The position numbers and the translations under genes are program-made. This document shows positions 39,457 to 51,098 of a stretch of DNA of 64,000 bases, piece by piece. Location: NCBI GenBank assembly GCA_963377175.1, contig CAUJNA010001493.1, positions 7,501 to 71,500 of the forward strand, read 5' to 3'. The stretch's first letter is position 1. Each line of letters starts with the position of its first letter. This DNA is from Effrenium voratum. Taxonomy: Eukaryota; Sar; Dinophyceae; Suessiales; Symbiodiniaceae. The notes below the pieces were generated by a model. It was not told where the DNA came from. It worked only from the letters and a program-made list of their open reading frames with translations, and ran no database searches.

Positions 39457-39804
39457 TGTCAAGAGACGGCAAGGTGACGTCCCGTGGGACGCTATGCACC
39501 GAACCCTCAAGCTGTAATACCAACCACGTAGAAAGGTGTATACGGACGATGCCGTTATAGCCGAACCCGTGTAAACGATGTAAGGGAGAAGGAATGATAG
39601 TTACAACAGTGGTCCTGACAAATGCAGCGCAAGCAAAGAGTTTTCGCTCTCAATGCCGATCACGTATGTATGCAGTCACACATCAGATCTTGAACCTCAA
39701 TTGTGTCTTGAGCCAAATGGCGATCAATGGAACTTGGTAAGCAACACCAACAAGGACCTCAGAACAGCTACCCAATTTCGGCACGGGGCCTAGAGGGTTT
39801 AACA
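39457..39804 (-). repeat. 5' LTR of the copia element
   Basis: 348 bases with TG...CA ends, matching 21646-21992. It should contain the element promoter, reading toward lower coordinates. The outer flank is a TCA microsatellite, so the outer boundary rests on the TG...CA end and the match to the other LTR. Confidence 0.92.
39707..39721 (-). other. Spliced-leader-like word in the 5' LTR
   Basis: The same GCCATTTGGCTCAAG as in the 3' LTR, in sense orientation and about 84 bases into the 5' LTR. Confidence 0.5.
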
Positions 39805-39836
39805 GTCATCATCATCATCTTCATCATCATCATCAT

Positions 39837-39870
<34 letters not shown>

Positions 39871-39903
39871 GGATCATCATCGTCCTCATCCCCATCCCCA
39901 TCC

Positions 39904-39946
<43 letters not shown>

Positions 39947-40030
39947 TGCCATCACCATCATCACTCTCATCAGCATACTCATCATCTCATCATCCATCAC
40001 GATCATCAGCACCATCTTCAGCAGCAACAG
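39805..40030. repeat. TCA trinucleotide microsatellite
   Basis: Long runs of TCATCA with small interruptions, directly abutting the outer edge of the 5' LTR. Frames through it translate as Ser, Ile or His runs and are not genes. Confidence 0.9.
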
Positions 40031-40980
40031 CAAACAAGCTGCAGCTTCGGCATCATTAGCAGCCGCAGCAGCAGCTGTTTGCTGCTTCTGCCATTGCTGC
40101 TCATGCTGGTTTTTTGCTCCTGCTATTTCTGTTGTTGATGCTGGTGCCTAGTCTGCTGTCGGTAGTGTCCGAGATGCTGCCGCGCGTGGTCTTGCTGTTG
40201 AAGCTGCCCTTGGAACTGGTTATGTTGTGTTGGCTGCTGCTCTGTTGGTGGCAATGATGTGTTTGTTTGGCTGGTTTGTTGTTTTGTGATGCCAAATTTG
40301 CCGGCAGGCTGCTCGCGCCCATCATCGAGATCGGTCCAGGTCCAGGTCTCGCCCATGAATTGGCAAGGACACCTGCCGCTTGAAGCGACTGCACTGTCAT
40401 TTGTCATTTGTCAGTGTCGTGTTCGACAATGTTGCAGAACTTTGTTCCGGCCTTGTGTCAGGCTTTGTCAGTCTTCTTTCTGAACTTGCCCAACATGGCC
40501 GCGGCCATGGCTCAGGTCACCCTGGCCCAATTTGTATGTGTGCTGTTGCCGCAGTTGCGCAGTCAATGATGAGTGTCGTGCTTGTTGCGGGCTGGTTGTG
40601 GGAAACATGGTGACCGCCGCAGCTGTGTCCAGCCAAGTGTCATTTGTCAGTGTCATTGTCATTGTCGGCAGGATGCAGGCAGGCCGCTCGTTGTCATGAA
40701 AACTTGTGATATCTTGTCAATCAATGTCAAATTGTCTGCGCAATGCCATCCGTCAGTGTCAGCTGTCTTGCCTGTCACTGCCCCGTACAGGACGTGGTAA
40801 TATGGCCGGACTTCGTGATCATCATGGGCTGGGGGAAGAAGAAGAAGCAGCAGCAAGTTGCGCCTTGACAACACACTTGGCTGTCAGCGTTTTGTGTTTT
40901 TAATGCTTTTCTTACTAAATTTTCATGTTTAATAAGTCATTTGCATTTAATTTGCCATTGTCATTCAAATTTGCCAGTGT
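40031..40980. other. Low-complexity flank with first GTCA(T/G)T clusters
   Basis: CAG/CTG-rich DNA to about 40380, then the first of the GTCATT/GTCAGT hexamer clusters that mark everything up to about 60340. No convincing exon. Confidence 0.5.
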
Positions 40981-42470
40981 CATTTAATTTGTCATTGTCG
41001 TTTCCTGGGCTGAGTCGGTGCCCTTCGGCGGACGAGTGCTGCAAGTTCCCGGCGACCTGTCGATGCTGGGGCGAAGCGTGGCCTGCCACGACCTGCTGGA
41101 GCTTCTCCCGGAGTCGCAGAGAGGTGAGCTGGGGCAGCGCTTCAAGAACCCTGGCATCTTTGAGGCCACTCAGAGGTCTGCGGCTCGCTAGCATTGGAAA
41201 CTATGTTCCGGTCTGCCTTGAAACTTGTTTTAAATAAATGTTTAAATGTAGTCAGTCAGTCTCAGTGTCAGTTAGTCAGTGTCAGTCAGCGTCAGTGTCA
41301 GTGTCAGTGTCAGTTTAACCACTAAAGGTGTTCAGCCACCCCTGGGCGAAGACGGCGCTCCGGGCAATCTTGGAGGTGGTGCTGATCAACTGCCATGCTG
41401 GCTGGCACAGGACACCGGCCTACTGCGTCTTGCTGAGCTCAGTGCTCACTGTACCTTGTCAATGTCACACTGTCATTGTCAATGTTGTTCAAAACAAATA
41501 TTATTTGTTTTAAGTGTTGATTGTCATTTTCATGTCTGTCATTTGTCGGCTCAACATTGTCCGCTGAGGCATGTGGCGTCGGCTGCCTCTGCCTCCTCCC
41601 CAGCCTGTCGGAGGACCTCGAGTACGACTTCCGCATGGCAGTGCAGTTTGCGCGGGATGTGAACAAGACCTTCGAATCCGCGCTTCTTGCCCACAACCAG
41701 CCAAGTGTAATAATTTAACGATCTGTTGAATTGAGTGTCAGTGTCAAGCCATCCGCCATCTTAGGCTTCGTTGGCAGGATTGGGCTGCTGCATGCATGGG
41801 AACCTTCTTTGGCAATGGCCGCCAAGTAACCTGGCCCTGGTCAGATGTCCAGCTCCAGACGGCGCAGGTGTGGGAGGAGTTGAACGGCCAGCGCCTCGCC
41901 CGCGACAAATGTTTGTATTTTTTGCGAAATGAATATCATGTTGATTGTCCTTGTCGAATTTCAATAGTCAAACATCATCACCACCTTCGAGTAACTGTTG
42001 AGTAACTTGGTCAGTGTCGTCGGTGTCAGGCTCCTGCTCCGGTCAATGTAGAGTATTGGATGGGCTTTATTGTCATTTGATATCATCTGCCAAACAGCAC
42101 CCATCGTCGAGCGTTGAGGATGTCCTCTCAAATTATTGAGGCAGTAGTGTCATGGGAGTGAGTCTGGCACTTGTCACTGTCAGCTTTGATGTAGTGTACT
42201 TTGCAAACTTCCTGCCAGGATCCCCCTCCGCATCCAGAACCAGTGCCTCTATGACAAGAACATGGCGGCAAGTTCAAGGCCGGCCGATGAGCCAAAGCCG
42301 GCGGAGGAGGTGGAGAGTGTCAGTGTCAGTGTCAAGGATGAGCAGCAGGAGCCGGCGGAGGAGGTCAATGTCAATGTCAGGATGAGCAGAAGCCGGCGGA
42401 GGAGGTGGAGAACCCGAGCCATGTCAACGTCAATGTCAAGGAGGAAGAAGTCGATGTAGACCAGCGGCTG
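40981..42470 (+). other. Scattered exon-like blocks, family unknown
   Basis: Short protein-like stretches in different frames are separated by hexamer-rich DNA: GGRVLQVPGDLSMLGRSVAC (about 41030-41090, then stop at 41190), ILEVVLINCHAGWHRTPAYC (about 41370-41430), SEDLEYDFRMAVQFARDVNK (about 41610-41670), QTAQVWEELNGQRLARDKC (about 41855-41910) and an acidic block with PKPAEEVE and QEPAEEV units (42285-42370). The hexamers run into the last block, giving Val-Ser-Val-Ser inserts. It looks like parts of one plus-strand gene with introns, but the product is not recognised. Confidence 0.35.
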
Positions 42471-43340
42471 CTTGACTGCAATTCGGTCCTGTGTGGGCTC
42501 GGCAGAGGAGGCCATGGGGTGCACGAGCAAACTTGAAAATGCCCTACCTGCAAGTTTCATCGCACTAGCCGCGAGATCGATCCAGAAGCGCTTTTCCCAA
42601 ATTAATATTGCAAGGTATATGAAAGCTGCAGCTTGTTTGTTCGCCATCGGTCGAGCCGCAGCACTGCACGCAAAGCATAGTAACCGGGTACGCGTAAACA
42701 TCTTGACCGGGCCGTGTTTCGTTGTGTCTTCTACTCGTAGTCCTTTTTGCGCAATCTATACCTGAATCCGAATGCTAAGTTGGAGCTACTTGTTTGCTGC
42801 TGTTGCTTTCTCGAACCTGGCCATCTACTAGTCTTAAATATCAGAACCCATGCGTGAGCCGCTGACGAAGAATGAACGTGGCTGTCGCTTGCCAACCTCA
42901 AAGAATGCACCTGGCAGTACACACGTCGGGCACCCAGACTATCGCCCAGAAATTTATTATCTAAATTAAACTGAGGGTACCCCAAAATTGCGCAAGAGTT
43001 CTGGCAATGTATTTATCTATTGTGTATATGTTTTTATATGTATATGCAACGCATCATATGTTGAAAATTCTGTATATGTGTATGTAGTTTCTAGGGCTGA
43101 TCCAGCAGGGCGCCAAACATAGCACGAAAAACACGTCATTTAAGCAAAAACACGTCACCGTCAATTTTCTCCACAGAAATCAAGCACCGTCATAGTTTTC
43201 GCACACGTCAAAGAAAAAAGACGACAATTGGACGTCCAGGTGTGGGGCTTTGTTCCATGGCGAGTCCATCGGATTGCGACAGGCTGCCCATGATGAATGA
43301 CACTGCTAATTTAAAGGATCGAAAGCCTAGTGGCCCTGGT
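42471..43340. other. A/T-rich intergenic or intronic DNA
   Basis: No convincing exon. From about 42990 to 43090 it has TATATG-type repeats, and ACACGTCA occurs three times between 43130 and 43215. Much more A/T-rich than the surroundings. Confidence 0.5.
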
Positions 43341-44550
43341 CATGGTCATTGATTGTCAGTGTCTGCTCTGCCTGCAATGTCGTCATCCGAAGTGGTCATT
43401 GCTGACCACCTGCCTTGGAGCTGGAGGCAGTTGGCAAATGCGGTGGACCAGCAGGCCTGTGTTGCTTCCAGTCCTTGGCCAATGATTTGCAGTCTTGCAC
43501 ATGCTCATGCCATCAGTCACGAGTCCCCGTCTTGTAGGCTCAGCGCGCCCTGCACCTCGCCTTCTTGACGGACAAGTGTAAAACCCAGGAGCTGGTGCGC
43601 CTCGACTTGAATCGCGATAGTGGTTTCAAGTCAGTGGTCGCGCCAGCAGCTCCCCCTCCTCCCCGTGCAGCGGGGCTGAAACTGAAGGACTTCTGGATGG
43701 ATCGCGGGTGGCGTCGCATCAAAAATTATTCGGGCTGGTGCACTATGTCGTGCCGCAAGGTGGTCTATGAGCCACTCTGCAATCCGATTACCAGCCATCC
43801 TCAAATTGTTGAATTATTGTTATCCTGGCTCTTGGGCCCAGCCAAGGCACAACATCGAGTCCGGCCACAAGAAGGACACGCAGTACGTTGACCACCAGGC
43901 CAGGAAGCAAAAGAGGAGAGTGGGGCTTAGTAGGGCTTTGGGCTTGAACACACCGTCAGTGTCTTTACTTGTCAGTGTCACTGTCTCTTGCAAGAATTGT
44001 CAGTGTCTGTTGCTCTTGTCTTGAACCCACCCCTGCTTGGCTAAGGCTCTTGAGAGGATGGCTGGCGCTTGCCACAAGGGGCTCTAACAGCGGCCACGGG
44101 AGCAAAAAAGCAAATGCCACAGCAGCTGCCTTGTCTTGCGCTGCTGTTGAAGTTGTGGCACACGGATTTGGTGAGTGCTGGCCAGCTGATCACTTATTGC
44201 CTTGTGTCTCCTGCTTGGTCAGGTGGCTGGTCCTCCCTGATCATTGTCGACATTCAGGCCTTGAATCAATACGGCTCACTTGTCTGCCCTTGACCTGTTC
44301 AGATTGCCAAGTGGGTTCTTCACCAACCTTCAGGCCTGGTGCCTGCCCTTAGCCTGCTCGAGCTGGATGAAATTTGCTTTAGCCAGTCAATCAGACAGTC
44401 AATGTCATGTCAGCAGGTTAAGTTGCTGTCGCAGGATGGGCCCAAGGTCAGGTCAGTGTCAGTGCCAGCCACACATGCGGCCAATGAATGACAATGACAA
44501 TGACGACAATGGCAAAATCGTATTGACAACCAGACCACATAAGTAGGCGA
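43341..44550 (+). other. Exon-like blocks, family unknown
   Basis: A block at about 43540-43890 reads RALHLAFLTDKCKTQELVRL, LNRDSGFKSVVAPAAPPPP and LKLKDFWMDRGWRRIKNYS. Another near 44100-44290 reads KKQMPQQLPCLALLLKLWHT. They sit in hexamer-rich spacer and change frame. I cannot assign a product. Confidence 0.35.
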
Positions 44551-44561
44551 GGCATCATTTT

Positions 44562-46970
44562 TTGGTTTCGCAGTCATTGCGACCACTGCTTGCCATGCAA
44601 AGCCTTGATGATGGTGGCGCCCAGCTGCAAAGCAAGTGGCTGCAAAGGTTTCCTTGGGTCAGGTTCTCTGCCGCCGGCACTGCCCGCTGCTCAAAGTGCG
44701 ACTATGTCACGAAAAGCCCGACCTCCTTCAAGCTAAACCAGCATGAGAATTCCTTGGCCCATCTTTCAAAAACCACTGGAAACAGTGACAAGCCTTCCTT
44801 GAGGGGGGCGCCGTCAGTGGCGCAGTTCCAGGAGTTTGTTGAAGAGAAGCACAAGGGCACGTCCGCCCGCGGCAGCGGATTTGGCCAGAAGAAGTCAGCC
44901 AAGATGCTGTGGTGCATCAATGAAGTCATACTTGAACGGTGGCGGCGCCGCTTCAAGAATGCCATGTGCAGCTGCGTAACGCAAGATGTCCGTCAAACAA
45001 CACTCAGTGTCAGGTTTTCTGCTGTCGGCAAATCATCCGGCCAGCCAGCTCAAGTAGCAGTGTTTGATTGTCATCGTCCGTGTCAGGTCAAATGTCAGCA
45101 TTCCCATCAGCCAGTGTCAGGGTTAATCCGCGCGCCGACTGCCATCCTAGGTCACGAGTTGCAGGCCGAGGCTGGCTTGGCAAGCTTCATCGTGGGCAAC
45201 GTCAGCACTTCAGATCGGCTGGTGTCTGCAACGGAGAAGGCGGTCAAAGTTATGTTTGTCAAGCGGCGCAAGCCGCCAGCAGATTGGCAGGGCCCCCAAC
45301 CCCTTTTTCTGAAGAGCGACTACCAGTCATTTTGCCGGTCTGTTGACACTTAAGCTCAAATTATTTGTGTTTAATTTGCCAACATTACATCATCGTCGTG
45401 CTCGGTGATGACTGGTTGCCGATTGAGCTGTAGCCTCTTAGGAGTGCTTCGCCAGTGACACTGCAGCCGATGAGCAGAAGGCGGGCAGGCTGATGCGCTA
45501 GCTGGACAGCCTCCTCTGTTCCCTACTTTGCGGGTACGTGTGAGGGACTTCGCTCACGCGGCTGGAAGGCCTCCTGGCTATATTCTGAAATGCTTCCAAG
45601 TAGACACCGCTAACTATAACTTACTGTCACACCTGTCTTGCACCCTCAGGTTGACCAAGTGGAGCGCAGATCCATATTTGAACTCCTGCTTCCAAAAGCT
45701 GATTACGGGCAAAGGCTCCATCATGTCTGTAATTTGGAACTCGGCGTTCAACAAGTCCATCTTCCGGAAGTATGAGCCCTGGCCGGTTAAGCTTGCAGAC
45801 CAGTGGAACCTGACTAGGAGGGCGCTGTCTGGAAAACTTCTTGGAGCTGAGGTGCTGAGAATCCGACGAGCTCCCTTTGATGCACGCAGGATTCGTTGTG
45901 TCCAGCTAGCCCGCCACCGCCATTGCTCATCACATAAGCCCACTGCCCGCTTCATACTCTTGTAAGCGCAGTTCTCTCCACAGCTCAGGAGCCACCCAGC
46001 TTTGAATTAGTCATTGTTCAGTGTCAGTCTGTCAATGTCAATCACATTAGTCGGAATTTTGCGGTCACGAAGTTTGCCCGATTCACTAACTGTATGTGGC
46101 AGTGTGTGTGAGGATTCAGTTTACCAAAGCAAAGCGATTTGCGATGATCGCTTCAGACTTCCTCAGAACCATCGACAGTGAGCGGATTCTCCAGCTATCC
46201 ATGATGGCAGACGCTGCCAGCGAGGAGCTTGACCTGACACTCAGCGCTCATCCTCTAGGAATGTCATTGTCTTTTACTTGATTCAGCTTGCGAAGTACTC
46301 AGATTGTTGGATGTCGCTGTAGAAGCTTAGGATCAGAGCTGCTGATGCCAATGACATTGACGCCGTGAAGTTTGCCAGTGTGGCTGAGCATACCATGCAA
46401 CGTCTCCACGCGTTGTTTGTAAATGAGACAGCTGCGTCAATCCCAGGGTACACATCCTACGTGGCTTTGGCCTTGTCAGTACAGGGTGTTTGGCAATAAA
46501 TCTACTAATTTGTTTATAGATTAATTGTTTCTTGTGCTTTGGATCACCGCAGCGTCCCGTGTCACTTAGCCCAGGCTCTTCGGTGGCTGCAGGAGCAGCA
46601 TGTCATTGAAGTAGATGGCGGCTACCGGTCAGTGGGTGCTGATGTCTCGCAGGCCATCAAGCAGCGGTGCTTTGACCGGATGAGGTGCTGGTTTCAAATG
46701 GCTTGCCTGCAGATCAAAGCTGAGTGGGGGGAGTTTGAGGCAATCCATGCATTTGGTGTCTTCTTGCTCAAGCCCAAACTGTCATTGTCCACCGTACGTG
46801 AGAAGCTTGACAAGCTGGTCACTGTCTTTGGGTCAACGACAAGGTCCCAAAATCCTGTGGACCGCTCGCTTCACCAGTTCCTGGACTACCTTGCCTATGC
46901 TTCAAAGCAACGCCCCTTGGCTGATATTGGCTTCAGCCTGCCAGTAGTCGTCGGAGTAATGAAGCTTTGA
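44562..46970 (+). other. Zinc-finger, hAT-like transposase-derived gene region (exons)
   Basis: The first open block (44594-45353) reads WLQRFPWVRFSAAG, then CSKCDYVTKSPTSFKLNQHE and NSLAHL, a C-x2-C...H...H finger of the kind found at the N-terminus of hAT/TTF-type transposases, followed by EVILERWRRRFKNAMCS. Later blocks read KAKRFAMIASDFLRTIDSER and LSMMADAASEELDLTL (46130-46250), then FDRMRCWFQMACLQIKAEWG and EFEAIHAFGVFLL (46670-46770), resembling the hAT dimerisation region. No catalytic triad could be traced. The blocks are split by hexamer-rich introns. It is probably a degraded or domesticated transposase; confidence is modest. Confidence 0.4.
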
Positions 46971-47051
46971 ACCAGACTTGAAGGTGGTAGTAGTTAGTCA
47001 GCTAGTGTCTGAGGTCTGGTAAGTGTAATTATCACATTTGGGCAAGGTGCA

Positions 47052-48720
47052 ATGATTGCTGATGATGAGCGCCATCCGGATGTGACATCCTGGTGCTTGT
47101 CTGTCAGCAAAAAGCCCCAGCCAAGCAACGACCGTGACCTCACGTTGATGGTTGCCCGCTCGCTGATGCTCAAGCGGGCCCACTCCTCTGGTAATGAGCG
47201 GGACTTTGCCGACATAGTTTGCCGGTTGGGGAAGTCGCGCATGGCCGCCAAGGCGCAAATCAAATCGATGGAGCGCCGCTTACGCGAGGCTTGCAGCAGC
47301 CCTGCTGCCACAGCGAAGCTCATCATGGCGGCGAGGGCTGTGTGGGCGCAGGGGTTTGGAGCGCAAAGGTCAGCGGGCAAAAGCCAACGAGGGCCGAACT
47401 GGATATCTGGTGCCAAGCTGGCAGCGAAAAGGGCTGTGACTTGGCAAGGCTTAGGCCACGCCTTGCCACATGACTTCTGTATTTCACTCCATGATGACAA
47501 TGACAATCATGACAGTTTGTTGATGTTTGTTGGCAGCCATGGAAATAATACTTGCTTGACATTGACATTGACATTGGCCATGAAAGCTGCCTTTCTCTGA
47601 GCCTTCAGGCGCGGTCGGCGACTGACTCCGAGCAAGCGTGGGTGAAGCGCCGCCGGCTTGCAGTGGAGAAGCAGGTGACTACAACTGAGTCGACAATGAC
47701 GATTGATCAGCTGCAGTGCTCGGCCAAGCAGAAAGGCAGCACCCTGCTGAATTCCGCCCAGGCAGGCAAACTTCTCGAGCTTGCCTCGCGGCTGCATTGG
47801 GTGTGGAGGTTGTCATTGTCAAATTGTCACAGTTTTCCTGTCATCGTCAGTGTCAATGTCGACCGTCATTGCTGCCACAGCTTCCAGTGGGAAGCGCAAG
47901 TGTCACAACAGCTGAGGTAAAGAAGCGAAGGTTTGAGGCCCAGCAAATGGGCAATTTGAGGAAGACCGAGAAGTTGTCTCCTGAGGACTACAGCGCTCGT
48001 GCCAAGACACTTGCCTGGCCAATCATTCTCCATTCTGTCATTATAATATAATGATTGCGAGCGCATTCTAATTGTGTCCCCAAGGAAGCAGCAAAAGGGT
48101 GATGAGGAAAGGGCGCCCGACTTAGCTTCCTAGCCTGTCTGTGTAAGAAGCGCTAGCCTTCCTCAGCGCCTTTGCTTGCCACCAAAGGCCAAGAAATCCC
48201 AGCAAATTGAGAAGAAGTTCGCCCGCAAGACTACCCCCAATTTGGCTGGCGCGCTCCTTGAGCGGCAGAATTGGGCAGGTAGTGAGTGTGTAACCAGCCA
48301 CAATCTTTGGGCAGCCAAGGCTGGTCTATGTGGCCAAATGTGTCACCTCCCCAGCGGAGGCGCGAAGTCTCATTCGGCAAGTTGAAAGCCGCTGAGACGA
48401 CATCCTTGATGGACGCAACAGCCTTCATTGTGCGAGATGTCTTGGATCCTGGTCAGCGTATCTCGTGGCGGGCGAAGTTGGCGGGGGGGGTGGTCTTGAC
48501 CACCAAGCTGCATGGGCCCTGGATCAAGTGCCCTTGCCTGCTGTTTTGTGATATTGTGCTCCAGGCACCAGCCAGCCAACCCCCGACTTGAACTTGCAAC
48601 CAGTTTTTACATTTTCCTGAGCATGTCGCCGTCCCTGTCAAATGATACTTGTCATTGTAATTTAATTTGTCAGTGTCAATTTTTCTTGAGCTAAGGTATA
48701 GCGGTGCGGCCAGCATCTCG
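47052..48720 (+). other. Exon-like blocks, family unknown
   Basis: 47100-47350 reads DLTLMVARSLMLKRAHSSGN and KAQIKSMERRLREACSSPAA. 47630-47800 reads AWVKRRRLAVEKQVTTTEST and LNSAQAGKLLELASRLHW. 48180-48250 reads PPKAKKSQQIEKKFARKTT, and 48390-48590 reads LKAAETTSLMDATAFIVRDV. Each is surrounded by GTCATT-type clusters. All read plus strand. No product is recognised. Confidence 0.3.
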
Positions 48721-49384
48721 ACCAAGAGGTACCTGGTCCCCTCAGTTTGACAAAGCGCACCCGGCCCTGGCTGAGATCGCCCGCCACTCTCTCATCACTC
48801 ACGGCCGCGCTGGTGGCTGGGTATGCCGTGCTGCTGGGCTGCATTTTGCCGGGTTGCCACACCAGCCTTTGTCCTATTTGCCACTTGGTGAACTTGAAAC
48901 AGCTGCCAGGATGTGAAGCAGGTCACTGGGAACACGTCGCACACTGTCGTGCTGGCGGCAGTGTCAGAGAAAAAGTACCCCGGCAAGCACACTGTCACGC
49001 ATGACAGCCGTAGCTTTATGAGCTGGCCTTTGGTCCGGCGTGTTGCGGCCAGCAACCTGAACCAGGCATCCTTGTAGTTCAATAATAGTAGGTGCCCTGA
49101 GCCTGCCGGAAGTCTGTCATCACTCTCGTCCTTGTATTATTAAAGACTGGTGCTTTTCAAATCAATTGGAACCTCGTCGCCCAACCTGTCAGTTTCCAAT
49201 ACTAAGTCAGTCAAGTCAGTTTCAATTGTAAGTGAAATACTGCCGTCAGGCTCGGTAGGTCAGTTCGACATTGACAATTGACAATGGCGACTGACAATGA
49301 CTTTTGACTTGAAGGGCCAGACCTTTTAATTACTTGTCGGCCAGCGGGGGAGCTGCAGACTGGAAGAAAAAGTAGTAAATGGCG
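48721..49384. other. No convincing gene
   Basis: One possible short exon near 48740-48830 (PGPLSLTKRTRPWLRSPATL); otherwise hexamer-rich spacer. Confidence 0.4.
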
Positions 49385-49640
49385 TGGTGGGGCCCCCTCC
49401 GCCCCCCCCCTTAGCGAGTCCGGGGCGCCCCCGATCCCGTAAGGGGGCACCCCCCCCTTAGCGAGTCCGGGGCGCCCCCGATTCCGTAAGGGGAACAATT
49501 TGGCCCGCATATCCTTAAGGAGCGCTTCAAATAACAGGTCCATTCCGTAAGGGGGGGGCCGCCACGGCCCCCCCTTAGCGAGTCCCACGGTGTTCAGCCG
49601 GGACGGAAAGTTGTGAAAATGCTTCTTAAGGATATGCATT
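49385..49640. repeat. G/C-rich palindromic repeat cluster
   Basis: Two full and one partial unit of a ~45-base sequence of the form CCCCCTTAGCGAGTCC-GGGGCGCCCC-CGAT(C/T)CCGTAAGGGG. Each unit is an imperfect palindrome with CTTA...TAAG arms. The pair GCATATCCTTAAG (about 49506) and CTTAAGGATATGC (about 49624) forms a further inverted repeat around part of it. CCTTAAGGAGCGC recurs near 60509. It could be a small foldback element. Confidence 0.75.
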
Positions 49641-49869
49641 CCATTGGCGTCACCGAAGCTTTTTGGCCCTTAACTTGTGTCATTGTCAGCCTCCTCGCGT
49701 GGACCCAGCACTGCCCGGCGCCGCCCCCAAATGCCTTTGATGCAGTGCAGGTTGAAACATTGTCGAGTGGTTGATGGGACGTTGCCTTTAACACCCGTTG
49801 CTGTTTTTGGCTTGCAGGAGTGGTCATTGTCAATCAGCCAGTGTCTTAAATAGTCCTCCGCCGCCGGTC

Positions 49870-50394
49870 ATGTCCGGCTTCGTGTCTGGCCGGGATGCTG
49901 ATGACTTTGGCTGGCCACAGCCACCCACAGAGGTGCCCTTGACCCAGAAGTCTGTCGGTGCGTCGGAGTCCAACAGCGGCGAGTGCCAGTCTGAGGAGGA
50001 CATAGTGATGAAGCGGCCCGCTTCAAAGGTAGACGCAGGGCATGCCCACAGCCCTGCAAAAAAGGTGGCCAATTCGTCAATGTCAAACAAGAAGCCGGCC
50101 AAGAAGCAAACAGAGAAGCCGACGAGGGCCATCAAAAAGAAAGCCATGCCTGTCGCCACTGTCAGCAAACCCGACATGGAGGACAACAATGCGGAGCCCC
50201 CCGCAATCATGAAGAAGCCCGCGGCCAAGAAGCCATCGATGGGAGACCCTGCCACGACTGGGTGCTCCAAATGCTACTTCCGCGGGTGTCGAGCATGCAA
50301 CTGGCGCGGGTCTGTCCAGAAGCGCGCCCGGCTCACCGGCGACAAAAACACGGACAATCTGGCCGAGCAAGGCGATCCAAAGGATGTTGATTGA
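49870..50394 (+). CDS. Lys-Pro-Ala-rich protein with Cys-rich GCSKC motif
   Basis: ATG at 49870, 174 residues, TGA at 50392. The N-terminus is acidic (EVPLTQKSVGASESNSGECQ). The middle has MKRPASK, NKKPAKKQTEKPTRAIKKKA and MKKPAAKKPS stretches, typical of basic low-complexity dinoflagellate nuclear proteins. The C-terminal part has GCSKCYFRGCRACNWRGS, a Cys-rich motif I associate with dinoflagellate proteins of unknown role. It lies 166 bases upstream of the methyltransferase start on the same strand and could be a separate spliced-leader gene or an upstream exon of it. Confidence 0.55.
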   Translation: MSGFVSGRDADDFGWPQPPTEVPLTQKSVGASESNSGECQSEEDIVMKRPASKVDAGHAHSPAKKVANSSMSNKKPAKKQTEKPTRAIKKKAMPVATVSKPDMEDNNAEPPAIMKKPAAKKPSMGDPATTGCSKCYFRGCRACNWRGSVQKRARLTGDKNTDNLAEQGDPKDVD

Positions 50395-50560
50395 CACTGA
50401 CGATTGACAATGAATTTCTGAAATGACGGCTGGCATTCTCAAACACATGCAGCCTGGTCGGGCATTTTGAATCGTGTGGCTGCTGCGGAAAAAAGCCACA
50501 ATTGTTTTGCCCTGGTCTTTGTCATGTCATTGTCGGTTCTTTTGCCCGCACGCCCAGGCC

Positions 50561-51067
50561 ATGCCCTTGAAGCAGTTGAAGAAGGTCATCCGGATCGGGT
50601 CGGACTGCACCGGCCTAGGCACTGATGCCATTTCTTGTGCCAGGCCAGGGCCTTGGTAGCTTCTGGTAATTGCAATGGCCTTGAAAACTTGATTTGAAAG
50701 TCGTGTCAGTTCTGTGCAGCTTGTGTGGCTCACCCATCTGCGGCAAGAGCCTGCCACAGTCAGGCTGAAGTTGGTGTTCAAGAACATCTTCTGCTCAGAC
50801 GTCAGCCGTCATTGTCGCCAAGTTCTGAAACACAGCCGTCATCGTCCCAAAAAGCTGTTCAGGCAGCCTTCCCATGTCAGCCGTACAGCGCCGAGGCTGC
50901 ACCTTCAGACGCAGCCTGTCAGCCATCGGTTTGGCAATCCACTGGAGCAGTTTAAAATTTCATTAACCTATAATCGGCTTAGCCGAGGACGAGTGAGCGT
51001 GTGTGTGAGTGGTGTAAGTGTGAGTGCGAGTGTGACAGAGTGAGAGAGTGAGAGAGAGAGAGACACA

Positions 51068-51098
<31 letters not shown>

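Larger units (their letters stand above)
21646..39804 (-). mobile_element. Giant (18.2 kb) Ty1/copia-type LTR retrotransposon
   Basis: Two ~347-bp direct LTRs (21646-21992 and 39457-39804) with TG...CA ends bracket minus-strand coding DNA. The order is gag, zinc fingers, protease, integrase, RT, RNase H, C-terminal Pol domain, a 209-aa ORF and a 2,025-aa ORF. Integrase ahead of RT defines the copia class. Typical copia elements are about 5-6 kb, so this is about three times as long, the excess lying in the last two ORFs. The LTRs differ at roughly 5% of positions by eye, so it is moderately old. Five bases on each side (CTTTC and GTCAT) do not match. A 12-base motif, GGGACTG(A/G)CCCA on the plus strand, recurs six times inside in one orientation. 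Confidence 0.92.

Noticed and set aside
21646..39804. Full UAG-to-Gln genetic code reassignment
   Set aside because: UAG is far rarer than CAG in the same frames, and a few block ends use UAG or UAA. Readthrough or C-to-T decay explains the data with less; kept only as a testable side point.
41370..41440. Phosphatase-like loop NCHAGWHRTPAY
   Set aside because: It resembles HCxxGxxR only loosely, the exon is tiny, and no supporting domain is near.
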